A DNA stretch of 64,000 nucleotides. Source: Scolanthus callimorphus. Its lineage: Eukaryota > Cnidaria > Anthozoa > Actiniaria > Edwardsiidae. Made by a program: the position numbers and the translations under genes. The notes beneath the pieces are model-generated. The model saw nothing but the letters and a program-made list of their open reading frames with translations, was not told where the DNA came from and made no database searches. This document shows, in pieces, positions 49,011-59,577 of this stretch. The stretch's first letter is position 1. Each line of letters opens with the position of its first letter. The stretch is from the NCBI GenBank assembly GCA_033964015.1, contig CM066919.1:21144146-21208145 (forward strand), in the 5' to 3' direction.

Positions 49011-52000
49011 ATGCACAAAATTTTACAAGAATCGTCAGTTGCCCTAAGAGAGGCACTGCTCGCTACAGGGATTAAAACAGGTAAACATTCCACGAGCTTC
49101 ATTTGTCCTGTAAGATTTCATTTTCCTATACTTACTATGCGTAATTTTATTGATCCTGTAGCTGCTGCTCTTATGACTTGCGATGCTGACGGTATTTCTA
49201 AGAGGACAAGAATTGAAAAAGAGGTACATTTTGAAGTGAACAGTGCAATCCTCTACTCACCACTTATTATTATGTTTCATCGCTTATTATTGTGTGCATG
49301 TTGTCTGTTTAGCAGCTATTCTGTTTGTCTGACTTCTGTCTGCTGGGATGCTTTCCATTTAGCAGTCTTAACCTGGAATTCCCCTTAAGAACATAAATAG
49401 TTCAGTCAATTTCCAGGGAAAACTGGTTGGAATGAGGAAGCAAGCTTTTTGGGACGAAATATTCGGAATAGGCTGATCCATTTACAAGAATCCCAGTTCT
49501 AGCCCTTTGCATCACAATGGGGGTCATCCAAACCATTAATGCTAATATCAAACCAAATGGTTTTTCCTGCTAAATGGAAAGCATCCCTGATCCCTGCCCG
49601 TTTGTCTGTCTGCTTTTTTTCTGTCTGTCTGTGAGAGTTATATATCTTACATTATTTTCTTTCACAGGAACTGGAAGCTGCCAAGAAGACATTAATCATG
49701 CAGTATTCTTCACTCCCTTTATGTGCAACTAGTCTCCTAGAGAACATTACATCAAACTTTTCAATCTTGCCCACTGGTAGGTCTTGTCTCTCACATGCAC
49801 TACATTAACCTGAACCAGAGGGTTGTTAAAGAACCACAGGTTGAGGGATGTTGGAAGTTGCCCATCCTCAGTGCAGGGCTAACAACTTACTAACCCTTTA
49901 CACTGACCAGGGAACCTCATAATTGGAGCCTTGCTCTGTGTGGATTTCCCAGCTATAAATTTATTAATAAATTAATAAATTGTCACCCCAAATGCCCTTT
50001 TTAATGAATTCATGATGAGCCTAGTTTGATCAATCTTCTTTTTTCTCTTTTAGGTTGTGACAAGTAAGTAATATTAAAGATAATTATTGCTGTTGAAACT
50101 GGAATATTTAATATTAGTATAATTACTCAAGTGATTATAAGAAATACTGTGTGCTGATTGGTTGAGAGGTTTGTTTTTTCTTGCTACCTGTGATTATAAC
50201 ATGGAAAGGACTGAGGAGTGCGCACAAGAGTTTGTCATGATTATGAAAAAAAATCTAACAAAAACAATTTTTTTGTCTAAAAACCTTATAAATCACTTGA
50301 GCAATTATACTAAAACAATAAATTGCCTTAGACTCTGTGATTAGGGGCCGACCATTTGACTTTTGAGGGGGGGGGGTGGATGATTTTTTTTTGCAAGATT
50401 TTTTTTACTTCTCTAATATATCGTAGGATATTTATTTTGTAAAACTAGTTGAGGATTCTAACAAATATGCTGTGCAGGAAATTGTTTTCGGCCCTTCGGG
50501 CCGTGCAGGATTTTTTTTTTCAAAATCATCCACCCCCCCTCAGAAGCAAATGGTCGGCCCCTTATCAGCGAATAGTCCTTAGATGAGGTCAAGGTGACTA
50601 TTTGCTGATAATCAGGTTGCTTTCGGTGACTAATTGTTAAATATAGTCTGATAGCCCATTGACACCAAAGGCCAAAAGCTGGGCTATATTTAGTCAGGCA
50701 GGTGGGCCATTAGTACATCAGGAATAAGTGTTTTCATCAACAGTCATTTTTTGTATGAGTCAGCTAATTGACATTTGATGAAATGATTGTCTTAATTTAT
50801 ATCAGCTGGGATGAGCTTCTTGATGGGGACTGTATTCAGGAGAGGTCACTGAGCTTGTGGGTGCTGCTGGAAGTGGCAAGACTCAGGTAGTGTACCATAT
50901 TTAACAATTAGTCGCCAAAGGCGACGTAAATATAGGCGAATAGTGTATTTACCGATATGTACGGGAGCCTGAGGCAACTAATTGTTTTAGTATAAGTACT
51001 CAAGCGACTTTGAAGATTTTTGCCAAAAAAAATCAGGTTTAGGGATATTTTTTAGTTTCTCTTAATAAAGTGGTGCGTGATCCCCAATGCTTTTAATGTT
51101 ATAATCACCTATAGGTGAATATAGCAGATTGTTATATAGCGAGTGCTCACTCCAACCGAGCGCGCGCTCTTATTGGCTAAATCAAGGTCACGTGGTGAAG
51201 TACAAATCAAATATTCCCCGATCAGTCAATATTTCGAAAAATTATTGACTGGTCGGGGAATATTGCTTTCACGCGTCGCGTTTGAGAGCAGGAAAAAAGA
51301 GAAACTTTATTTTAAACATGCACGTCTTTTTAAAAACCTTTGCTAATTTTGATAAGTTTTTGCTAATGCAAGAAAATTGTGTTGTTTTTTTCCTTTACAT
51401 GTGTGTGTTTTCCCTTTACATGATGCAGTCGCGCGCAAACTTTGTAACTTCTCTTTTCATTCTTGAAATACATTTGTTTTGATTTAATAATTGCAGTATA
51501 TTTTCTGCTATATAACAAAACACTTAATGACTGCTCCCGAGGGAATCATCAGTTTTGTTTCCCGAGAATCTCGATGTTTCCCGAGACAAATATAATATTC
51601 CGAACGTCTCGACCAGTCAGCCTGTGTAATCGCTTAATGAGTAATTATACTAATATCTGATAATAAAATAGTCCTGTTTAAAGGAACCACAGCTAACCCT
51701 GCCAATAATGCACTGCTTCACCACAAAGCTAACAATTCAATGCATTATGGCCAAGGCTATTCAGCTCCTTTACCCCCCCCCTCTCTAATTACTGTAGTCC
51801 CTTTATCTGTATCTTCATATCAAGATAGCAGTGTCGCCATTCTAGAGATTGACCGGGCTTCCTGTGGTATCTTGTCTACCTTGTTGCCAGGCTCTTGACC
51901 ATGAACAACAAAGTGGAAAATGCACAAAGCAACTTTCCTCGAGTATATTTGAGTTTTGGTTGAGGTTTAAGCTTTCTAGGCCAATAGTATTAGTGAAAAA

Positions 52001-55000
52001 GGAAGGAAGTTGGAGAAAGTCGACACTTTTTCAAGGGAACTATCTTGATATGTTAAGTCCCTTTTATTCCCTTATTTACATCCCTACTATATAATGGCCT
52101 CCCTATTTTTCATCAAAAATTATTATTCCATCATATGAGAGAAAAACTTTTTTTACCTTAGTATTTCTGTAATCCCAAAAGTAGTTCCTACCATTTCCCT
52201 GGAATTTGCCTTCATTTAAGATGCAGAATATAAAAGAGAAATAATTATGTCTTGTTTTTAGGCATGCTTGAGTATTGCTGCATCAGTTGCTGTGAACCAA
52301 GAGAAGAACATCTTGTATGTTGACACAGGTGGAGGCTTGAGTAGTCAGAAGGTCAAGGAGATGATGCATGCTAAAGACACTTCACTCAATGAGCAGGTGA
52401 TACAAGACCTCCAGTTTTTCCTGTGACTGTTATGATTCAGTTCAGGGTCGTAGCTAGGGGGGTCATGGGGTGCCTGTGACCCCCTTTTTAAAAGAAAAAT
52501 ATAGCAAACATTAAGAAAAAAATCGGTAAGCTGGAAAAGGGCACCATACAATATTATTTGTACAGATGTGACCCCCCATTCTCAAATCCTGGCTATGCCC
52601 CTGCAGTTGTCATATAGGCGGATTTATTGTGACGTCAGTGTTTACATATTTGAAGCATCCGTGAAAATCAGCAAGCGTAACGGAGCTACAAAAATAATTG
52701 TTCTGAATTTCAATAGCGCCTGGTGAATGAAGCGTAATTAGAAAGTTTTACGTTCGTCATTTAAATTATGAGCGCATGGCGATAAGTTCAATTTACAGAA
52801 AACATGAGGGGTAATGAGCTTCTTGCCACCCAAGAAATTCAAGGCTATTGAAAATGCCACTTTGCTCTTGAAAAATGTAATAAAGATGTTCGCGAGATGA
52901 AATGATTACTATTCCTAAGAACTTATTGACGTTTACGTTCGTTTTGGAGGCTCTACGCAGGTTTTTAAAAATGAGTGGATTGCTGTGTGGCAAACGGTTC
53001 ATTAGCCCACATATTTGCACCAAAATGAACATTTAACTACGTCCTTACAACTGAATGTTAAACCTTCAAATTTTCAGAGTAGGTTCCATTTGCTGTCCGC
53101 TATTCATATTCAGTGCTGATTATTTTCGAGCTCCTTCAAACATTCTGAATCTAGACCCTGCTTATGCAAATGAGCCCAAACTGTAAACACGAAATCCCCC
53201 TATTGACTTGTACAGGCCCATAGCATGGATTTTTAGCGGGCTGTGGGGGGATCTATTAAAGAGGACTGCTGACTGGTTTGCTCAGTGGAGCACCAGCAGG
53301 CTGATATCCAGGAGTCTGGGTTTCAAATCCCAGCTTGCATTGACCAGCGTTGAAGGTGTTTTCTAAATAACAGAGGATCGGGATGTGCAACCTCATGGAT
53401 CGGGCCCAACATTAACTTTGTTCACTAGGTGCCATTGGTGACTAATTCAAAACATTTAGTCACCACAAAGCAACATTTAGTCACCACATAAACGTGGATC
53501 TCAGCTGAACTCAGAACGATTGGGTGCCATTTGCCGACTAGCTCAAAAATTGGTCCCCAAATTTAGTCGCCATTGGCGACGATATGGTCGCAGTGTTGGG
53601 CCCTGTGGTTGGCAGAACATCAGATGTGAGTGTGTTCATTCAGACAATGTACAGTTAAAGGCCCATAACCAACCGGGAGCCTTTGCGCCCCGTTTTCTTT
53701 TGTTTTCAAATTGATCCATTGTTTTTCGGCTGCTCTGATTGGCTAATAGACCGCAAAGGCTCTCGGTTGGTGATGGGCCTTTAAAGTGACGGGCTAAGTT
53801 AACCGAAAACATAATATGACAATCTGCTGAAAAGTGAAGGAAGAGGCCTCTGCTAGCAGGGGAGAGGGGGGTTTGTGCAACTGATGAAGTAAGAAAGTTG
53901 CAATTTAATAACAATATTAAAATTAAACAATGTGTTTTTGTCTCAAATATCACAGGATGTAGCAAGTGCTCTAGCAAGGCTCCATCCAGTTCAGACATTT
54001 GATATATTTGGGGTATTGGAATGTCTAGAGAGCACCAAACAAAGAATACGTGAAGAGGTAGAACAAAACTAAATGAATGGACGATTCCAGCTTGGCTCTC
54101 TTTTATTTAGAAATGCCTTTGGAATGTTAAGGCCCATTCACACGGCGCGATCTTAGCTGCGATTTTTTAGGCGATCGTCAGCGTCATTTCGCGCGGTGTG
54201 AACGGCCGGATATTTAGCTGTGCGATATTTGTCTGCGATCTGAAGAATTCGCACCTGCATCGTTGTGGAATTTGTTCAAAACGTCTGTAACATTGCGGCG
54301 ACATCGCTAGTGAAATCGCCATAAGGTCGCCTGCCGTTCACACTGCGCGATATGACATCGCCACGGGAAAGTCACAGAAATGGCAAACATTTTACGGGAT
54401 GGCCCGGTTGACGTAGTCACACAGTAAATATTTTGCTGCAAAAACTTGGAACTCCCTACCGGAACGCTTGAGAGGCGAATGCACTTTTTCTACTTTTAAG
54501 TCAATGCCCAAACCAATTTTCTCGTTGAAATGACTGCACATCGTCTAATTATGAATTTTCATTATATTATCTATATATTATTATCATCTTTATGTGATCG
54601 TTTTCTGTGTTATACTCGGAGATATTAGCTCTGTTACAAGCTACTCTGAAATTCGAGTTTAAATAAAGTTATGTATGTATGTATATGTATGTAAGAACCA
54701 TCGCCAACTGGCATACTTCGCTAGCTGTTTTTGTTTGGGCCAGGCTTCAAGCAGGTTGCGGAAAAAAGCCAAATTTCGCGGGATTTTTAGGCTCAATTTT
54801 GTGGAAAGAACGGCCGATTTCGCGAGAATTTTAAGGGCAAACGGTTGCTGAATTCGACTTTTGATTTGAGAAAGGGTTTAAATGAAAACAATGTGCACCG
54901 TTGTCACTTTTTCGCGAGAAATGTTCCTCAAGGGCAGTGCAACTAATATAGAACTACATACACTATACATGTTCCTTCTCTTAATTCGCAGGTTAATATC

Positions 55001-58000
55001 TGGTTTTGCGGCAAGTGAATAGGTCAAAATGCTGAAATAAGTTTTAAATATATTGTGTATGCATTCGTTAAGACACACGGCAAATTTTTCGCTGGATTTT
55101 TTTTTTGGGGTAAAACTCTTGGGATTTAACGGATAACAAAACTTCGCTGGCATGTTAATGGTTCAGCAACCGTTTACCAGAAGCCCTACATGTATTTGGG
55201 GTCTGGTTTATTGATATTCTTTTATTCCGATTGCCTGAACCTGAAATGGGTCTCTCAGAATACCCATCCTTTCATAAAATGGAAATATTTCCAGCGAAAC
55301 TGTAGCTGTTTTTATTCAAGATGGCTGATTGTCCAAGTATGACAATTAAATCAGGTTGATGGGCCTTTAAACTGTTTTTTTCACAACTGAAATTTATCAC
55401 CACCTTTGAGTAATTGTAGCTCACCCTTATCTGACTTCTTGTGTTTGTTAGGCAGATCCATTTTACCAAGACTTGGGACTTATTATTGTAGACTCAGTCG
55501 CTGCAGTCGTCACACCAATTCTTGGAGGCCAGCAAACCACTGGTAAAAAAACATTAATCATATTCATTTTGCGCATATGCAGGAACCCTACTCAGGGACC
55601 TTAACCTCGCCTTATCTCGCAGCTCCTGATTGGCACAATTTTTCCTTCTCGCCTTTCAATTGGACCATTTCCCCCTTATCTCGCTTTATCTCGCATAAAC
55701 TCGCGGCGAGATAAGGTCACAGAGTAGCTAGTCCCATAGAGTTTCAGGGCGGCATACACAAAGCTCACATGAGACAAGTTTCATGAACTATGAAATTATT
55801 AGCTTGTGAATCAATCAGCATTCACCTAGTATGGAGTCTCTGGGCAGAGGAATCTGGGTGAGATTTTGGACATGCGAAAATGGAGGACAGTCCTTTTTGT
55901 GCTCGCTCCCTCACTCGCTCGTAAAAACATGCTTGTTGAAGAAGTCTTTTCTCCCTAGGTCATTCCCTGATGGTTCTCATGTCACGGCACCTTAATCTTT
56001 GGCTGTGGACAATGCAATTGCTGTCCTGGTAAAGTATTATCTTATGCCGTGTTTAGACCTAGGATGTTTACTGCAGTAAACCGATTTACTAACCTCAGTA
56101 AATTTTAGATAAGTGTAAACAGTTTTTCTGACCTCAGTAAATGCCGGCAAAGACAAAGGAAAGTCAACCTAGGTTGAGTAAACGTTAACTTTTCTAGATG
56201 GCTTGGTTTAGGGCAGTAACTGAGTTAACTGGGGTCACGATGACAGATTGAACACAACGTGTCACAGCGCAAACTGCAAAAACACTCGAATTTAGTGAGC
56301 AGAGTAGCTGAAAATATATAAGCCGGTTTCGCAACAGTCAAGGAAAAAGTCTTTGGAGAGTACATTCAGCGACGGTCGAAACCATCGACCTTTCAAGATC
56401 ATTGCTGTCTACAGCAAGCGACATATGTTATCAATTGTGATGACTAAAATCTCCAGAACTTTACATAAGCATTCAGAAGTCTCAGAAGTAGCAATCGCTT
56501 AAACCTGGAATTCTGGATTCTCTTAAAAAGCACCAGAAAAGTAGGCAGTGGCGATAAAGCTAGTATTAACAGTGCTTATTCATTCGTGTCAATGACAGTG
56601 AAAGTGATTCCTGCCAACAAGTAAATTACGAACTCATGGCCGTTGACAGATGAACAACGTGTCACAGCGCAAACTGCAAAAACACTCGAATTTAGTGAGC
56701 AGAGTAGCTGAAAATATATAAGCCGGTTTCGCAACAGTCAAGGAAAAAGTCTTTGGAGAGTACATTCAGCGACGGTCGAAACCATCGACCTTTCAAGATC
56801 ATTGCTGTCTACAGCAAGCGACATATGTTATCAATTGTGATGACTAAAATCTCCAGAACTTTACATAAGCATTCAGAAGTCTCAGAAGTAGCAATCGCTT
56901 AAACCTGGAATTCTGGATTCTCTTAAAAAGCACCAGAAAAGTAGGCAGTGGCGATAAAGCTAGTATTAACAGTGCTTATTCATTCGTGTCAATGACAGTG
57001 AAAGTGATTCCTGCCAACAAGTAAATTACGAACTCATGGCCGTTGACAGATGAACTAAGGTCAAGCTAGCGAGTATAAACACTTTACTGACCAACTAAGG
57101 TCATCAAATTCAACCCCGGTAGGTCAGTAACTCGGCTTACTGCAGTAAACAACCTAGGTCTAAACACGGCATTATATTAAACACATCAAAGCTTATAAGC
57201 TTTAAAAAGTTGCTAGGATGCCAACTCCCTATATTTGTGTTGCCAGGTTACCAACTCCCAACGTTGGTGTTGCCTAGTTACCACCTCACTATTCTTGTGT
57301 TGCCACCTCCCCTCGCTTGTTGCTAGGATGCCAACTCCCTATACTTGTGGTACCAGGTTACCAACTCCTTATGTTGGTGTTGCCTGGTTACCACCTCATT
57401 ATTCTTGTGGTGCCACCTACACACTCGCTTGTTGCTAGGATGCCAACTGCCTATACTTGTGTTGCCAGGTTACCAACTCCTTATGTTGGTGTTGCCTAGT
57501 TACCACCTCACTATTCTTGTGTTGCCACCTCCCCTTGCTTGTTGCTAGGATGCCAACTCCCTATACTTGTGTTACCAGGTTACCAACTCCTTATGTTGGT
57601 GTTGCCTGGTTACCACCTCATTATTCTTGTGTTGCCACCTACACACTCGCTTGTTGCTAGGATACCAACTGCCTATACTTGTGTTGCCAGGTTACCAACT
57701 CCCTGTTTTGGTGTTGCCTGGTTACCACCTCATTCTTGTGTTGCCACCTCCCCTCGCTTGTTGCTAGGATACTAACTCCCTATACTTGTGTTGCCAGGTT
57801 ACCAATTCATTATTCTTGTGTTGCTACCTCCCTCTTACCATGCGAAGGAACGACAGTCATGTAGCACCTGGGGTTTAGGCTGCCTTTTTCAATAAGAATA
57901 GATCTTATAATGGCAACAAGCAATTTCAGCTGATCTGACCCAATGTTGAAAATTCATGTCGATTTCATTGATATGTTTGTGTTGCTAGGTGACCAACAAT

Positions 58001-59577
58001 GTAGTCACAGACTCAGGTACCACGCCCTCAGGTGTGAAGCCTGCCCTTGGTCAGACGTGGTCCCATACCCCTACTACTCGTGTCTTTATACAGAAGGGTT
58101 GGCCTGCTATGAATAGGCTTAACACAAAACAAGATCACAATTCAGAGGAACGGATTGCAACTGTCACAAAATCTTCTAGAGAGGTACATGTACCCCCCAC
58201 CCCCTGCTCACTAGCTAGGGCAATGTGGAGATGCAGTCATTCTCTTTGTGTGGAAAAACATTAAATGCAGGGGCGTAGCCAGGAATTTTGGTTGGGGGGG
58301 GGGGGAATAGTGAAAACATAGGACGAAAATTTTCAAATTTCCTCTAGCAAATACAGTAAATGTATGGGAAAATCTCCCGAGAAAGGGGGGGGGGGGGGGG
58401 GGGCGAGGCCCCCTGTGCCCCCTGGCTACGCCCCGGCATTATCTCACTTATTCATGAAATTATTAAGTGTCGCCGTTTTTACTCCCCTCATACTTTAGCC
58501 TTGCTATAGGCGGATTTCTTGTTAATGTTTGCATATTATTTAAAGCAATCGTGAAAATCAGCAAGCGTAAGGGACCAAGAAAAAGAAATGCTCTGAATTT
58601 CAATAGCGCCTGGTGAATGGAGCTTAAAAAAATTATAAAGTTTTACGTTCGTCATTCGAATTATGAGCGCATGGCGATAACTTCAATTTACAGAGAACGT
58701 CAGGGCTAATGAGCTTCTTGCCACCCAAGAAATTCAAGCCTTTTGAAAAAGCTTCTTTGCTCTTGAAAAATGTAATAAAGATGTTCGCGAGAAGAAATAA
58801 TTACTATTCCGAAGAACGTATTGACGTTTAGGTTCGTTTTGGAGGTTCTTCGCAGGTTTTTAAAAATGTGTGGAGTATTGGGTGGCAAAAGGCTCATTAG
58901 CCCACATATTTTCTCCAAAATGAACATAAAACTACGCCCTTACAACTGAATGTTTAACCTTCAAATTAACTGAATGTTTAACCTTCAAATTTTCAGAGTA
59001 GGTTTCATTTGCTGTCCGCTATTCATATTCAGTGGTGATTATTTCGGAGTTCCTTCGAACATTCTGAATCTAGACCCTGCTTTTGGTATTGAGCCCAAAC
59101 TGTAAACATGAAATCCTCCTATATACAAGGACTGCGAAGTAGTGCATTTTGTAGAAAACCATGTTTGCCATCTTACCACCGTATGCATTGCTACGCGACC
59201 TCAAAATTCACTGTTGGGCGATTAGCGATTTTACGCAAGAAAATTGTTGTCAATTTTGTTGAACCGGAAAGTTATACATTCGAGTCGAGGAAGCCAAAGG
59301 ATAGCTTAGAACCATTTTGGTTGATTTTGCAATCAATGTCGGCCCGCTGAAGTGGCCAATTCCAGCGTTTTGGTTTGATTGACGGCTAAAAATCGCCAAT
59401 TGCCCATCGCAACATTGAATTTTGAGGTCGCGTAGCAATGCATACAGTGGTAATGATTGTTATTGTTGTTGGATCCCTGCCAACATGATTGTCATTTTCC
59501 TGTCATTCCAGCCTCTTCAGATATCTACTACATTCTACATTGGGAATGCAGGGATTATTAATACACCAACAAGATAA
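49011..59577 (+). CDS. RAD51D: DNA repair protein RAD51 homolog 4, two single-base deficits
   Basis: RAD51D is a RecA-fold paralogue in the BCDX2 complex that supports RAD51 filament formation in homologous recombination in the nucleus. Eleven exons: 49011-49080, 49162-49223, 49668-49776, 50054-50063, 50806-50886, 52262-52396, 53956-54057, 55452-55542, 55959-56028, 57989-58183 and 59512-59577. With one base added in each of exons 5 and 9 the length is 330 residues; human is 328. Key blocks are ALLATGIKT, AAKKTLIMQYSSLP, Walker A GAAGSGKTQ near residue 103, KNILYVDTGGGLS, ARLHPVQTFDIFGVLE, Walker B LGLIIVDSVAAVVTPILGG near 200, GVKPALGQTWSHTPTTRVF and IATVTKSSRE. Exon 4 is a 10-nt microexon. 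The missing bases are at the G run 50825-50828 and the AA at 55994-55995; as given, the first shift leads to a stop in exon 6. The start ATG is the first in frame; an upstream exon is possible. Stop codon and AATAAA (59576-59581) overlap. Confidence 0.94.
50115..50640. repeat. Intronic repeat copy carrying an insertion
   Basis: Homologous to 1592-1885 but split at 50344-50561. Related fragments follow at 50905-51010 and around 51110-51660 ('caattagtcgccaaaggcga', 'gcaactaattgttttagtat'). Confidence 0.7.
50344..50561. mobile_element. PIF/Harbinger-like MITE with TTA target duplication
   Basis: The left end 'ggggccgaccatttgacttt' and right end 'agcaaatggtcggcccc' are inverted repeats. They continue through a G run/C run to 'tggatgatttt' and 'aaaatcatcca', about 43 bp in all. 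The element is flanked by TTA at 50341-50343 and 50562-50564. The uninterrupted relative at 1795-1805 reads 'tgattatcag', showing the empty site. A 3-bp TTA duplication with G/C-rich ends fits PIF/Harbinger elements. It is 218 bp and non-autonomous, in RAD51D intron 4. Confidence 0.92.
52440..52605. mobile_element. Foldback element of the 'ggcgtagccagg' family
   Basis: Bounded by 'agggtcgtagctaggggg' on the left and 'cctggctatgcccctgc' on the right, which pair imperfectly. Relatives are at 28965-29120 and 58268-58437. Confidence 0.7.
52614..53204. mobile_element. Non-autonomous DNA transposon, copy 1 of 2
   Basis: The ends 'taggcggattta' and 'cgaaatccccct' pair, as do inner 'gtgtttaca' and 'tgtaaacac'. 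The whole 590 bp is homologous to 58506-59124 in another RAD51D intron, same orientation. No transposase. Confidence 0.85.
53266..53420 (+). mobile_element. Candidate tRNA-derived SINE
   Basis: Contains an A-box-like 'gtttgctcagtggagcacc' and, 36 bases later, a B-box-like 'gggtttcaaatccc', the internal pol III promoter arrangement of tRNA genes and SINEs. It does not fold convincingly into a functional tRNA cloverleaf with paired acceptor ends. The tail past 53340 is unrelated to tRNA. Confidence 0.5.
54133..54372. mobile_element. Foldback-like repeat with 'cattcacacggcgcgat' ends
   Basis: The left end 'ggcccattcacacggcgcga' recurs in part inside as 'ccgttcacactgcgcgatat', and 'gcgcggtgtgaacggc' is the opposite orientation. 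This is a degenerate inverted repeat in RAD51D intron 7. A fragment of the 610-705 repeat follows at 54395-54425. Confidence 0.55.
56045..57171. mobile_element. Non-autonomous TTA-target transposon beside a RAD51D splice donor
   Basis: The left end 'tgccgtgtttagacctagga' and right end 'acctaggtctaaacacggca' pair over about 35 bp, including 'tttactgcagtaaac'. Flanks are TTA at 56042-56044 and 57172-57174. It starts 16 bases past RAD51D exon 9 (end 56028). It contains an exact tandem doubling (next entry) and no transposase. Confidence 0.92.
56254..57053. repeat. Exact 400-bp tandem duplication
   Basis: The block beginning 'acaacgtgtcacagcgcaaa' at 56254 recurs at 56654 with no difference that I could see over 400 bases, wholly inside the transposon at 56045-57171. 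Confidence 0.95.
57217..57835. repeat. About 110-bp minisatellite, five to six copies
   Basis: Each unit runs 'ttgctaggatgccaactccc', 'tatacttgtgttgccaggtt', 'accaactccttatgttggtg', 'ttgcctggttaccacctcat', 'tattcttgtgttgccacctc', then 'cctcgcttg'. Half-units resemble each other ('ttgcc..gttaccaactcc'), implying an older, shorter period. It lies in RAD51D intron 9; its open frames are by-products. Confidence 0.96.
58268..58437. mobile_element. Foldback element of the 'ggcgtagccagg' family
   Basis: The ends 'caggggcgtagccagg' and 'cctggctacgcccc' are reverse complements; the interior has G runs at 58295 and 58386-58403. Confidence 0.85.
58506..59124. mobile_element. Non-autonomous DNA transposon, copy 2 of 2
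   Basis: Homologous along its length to 52614-53204, with ends 'taggcggatttct' and 'gaaatcctccta'. One short segment ('actgaatgtttaaccttcaa') is doubled near 58945-58990. Confidence 0.85.

Noticed and set aside
48987..49223. Single long first exon of RAD51D from 48987 to 49223
   Set aside because: The first codon is TTG, and removing 49081-49161 as an intron gives a gapless match to the family N-terminus (GIKT followed by the ALMTCDADGISK region).
52793..53032. Minus-strand open frame shared with 58706-58927
   Set aside because: Shared because both are copies of the same non-autonomous transposon; no transposase motif.
53266..53340. A functional tRNA gene
   Set aside because: Internal boxes are present but acceptor-stem pairing and anticodon loop could not be drawn; a SINE head fits better.
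57235..57864. Several overlapping open frames of 60-78 codons
   Set aside because: All are readings of the 110-bp minisatellite in a RAD51D intron.
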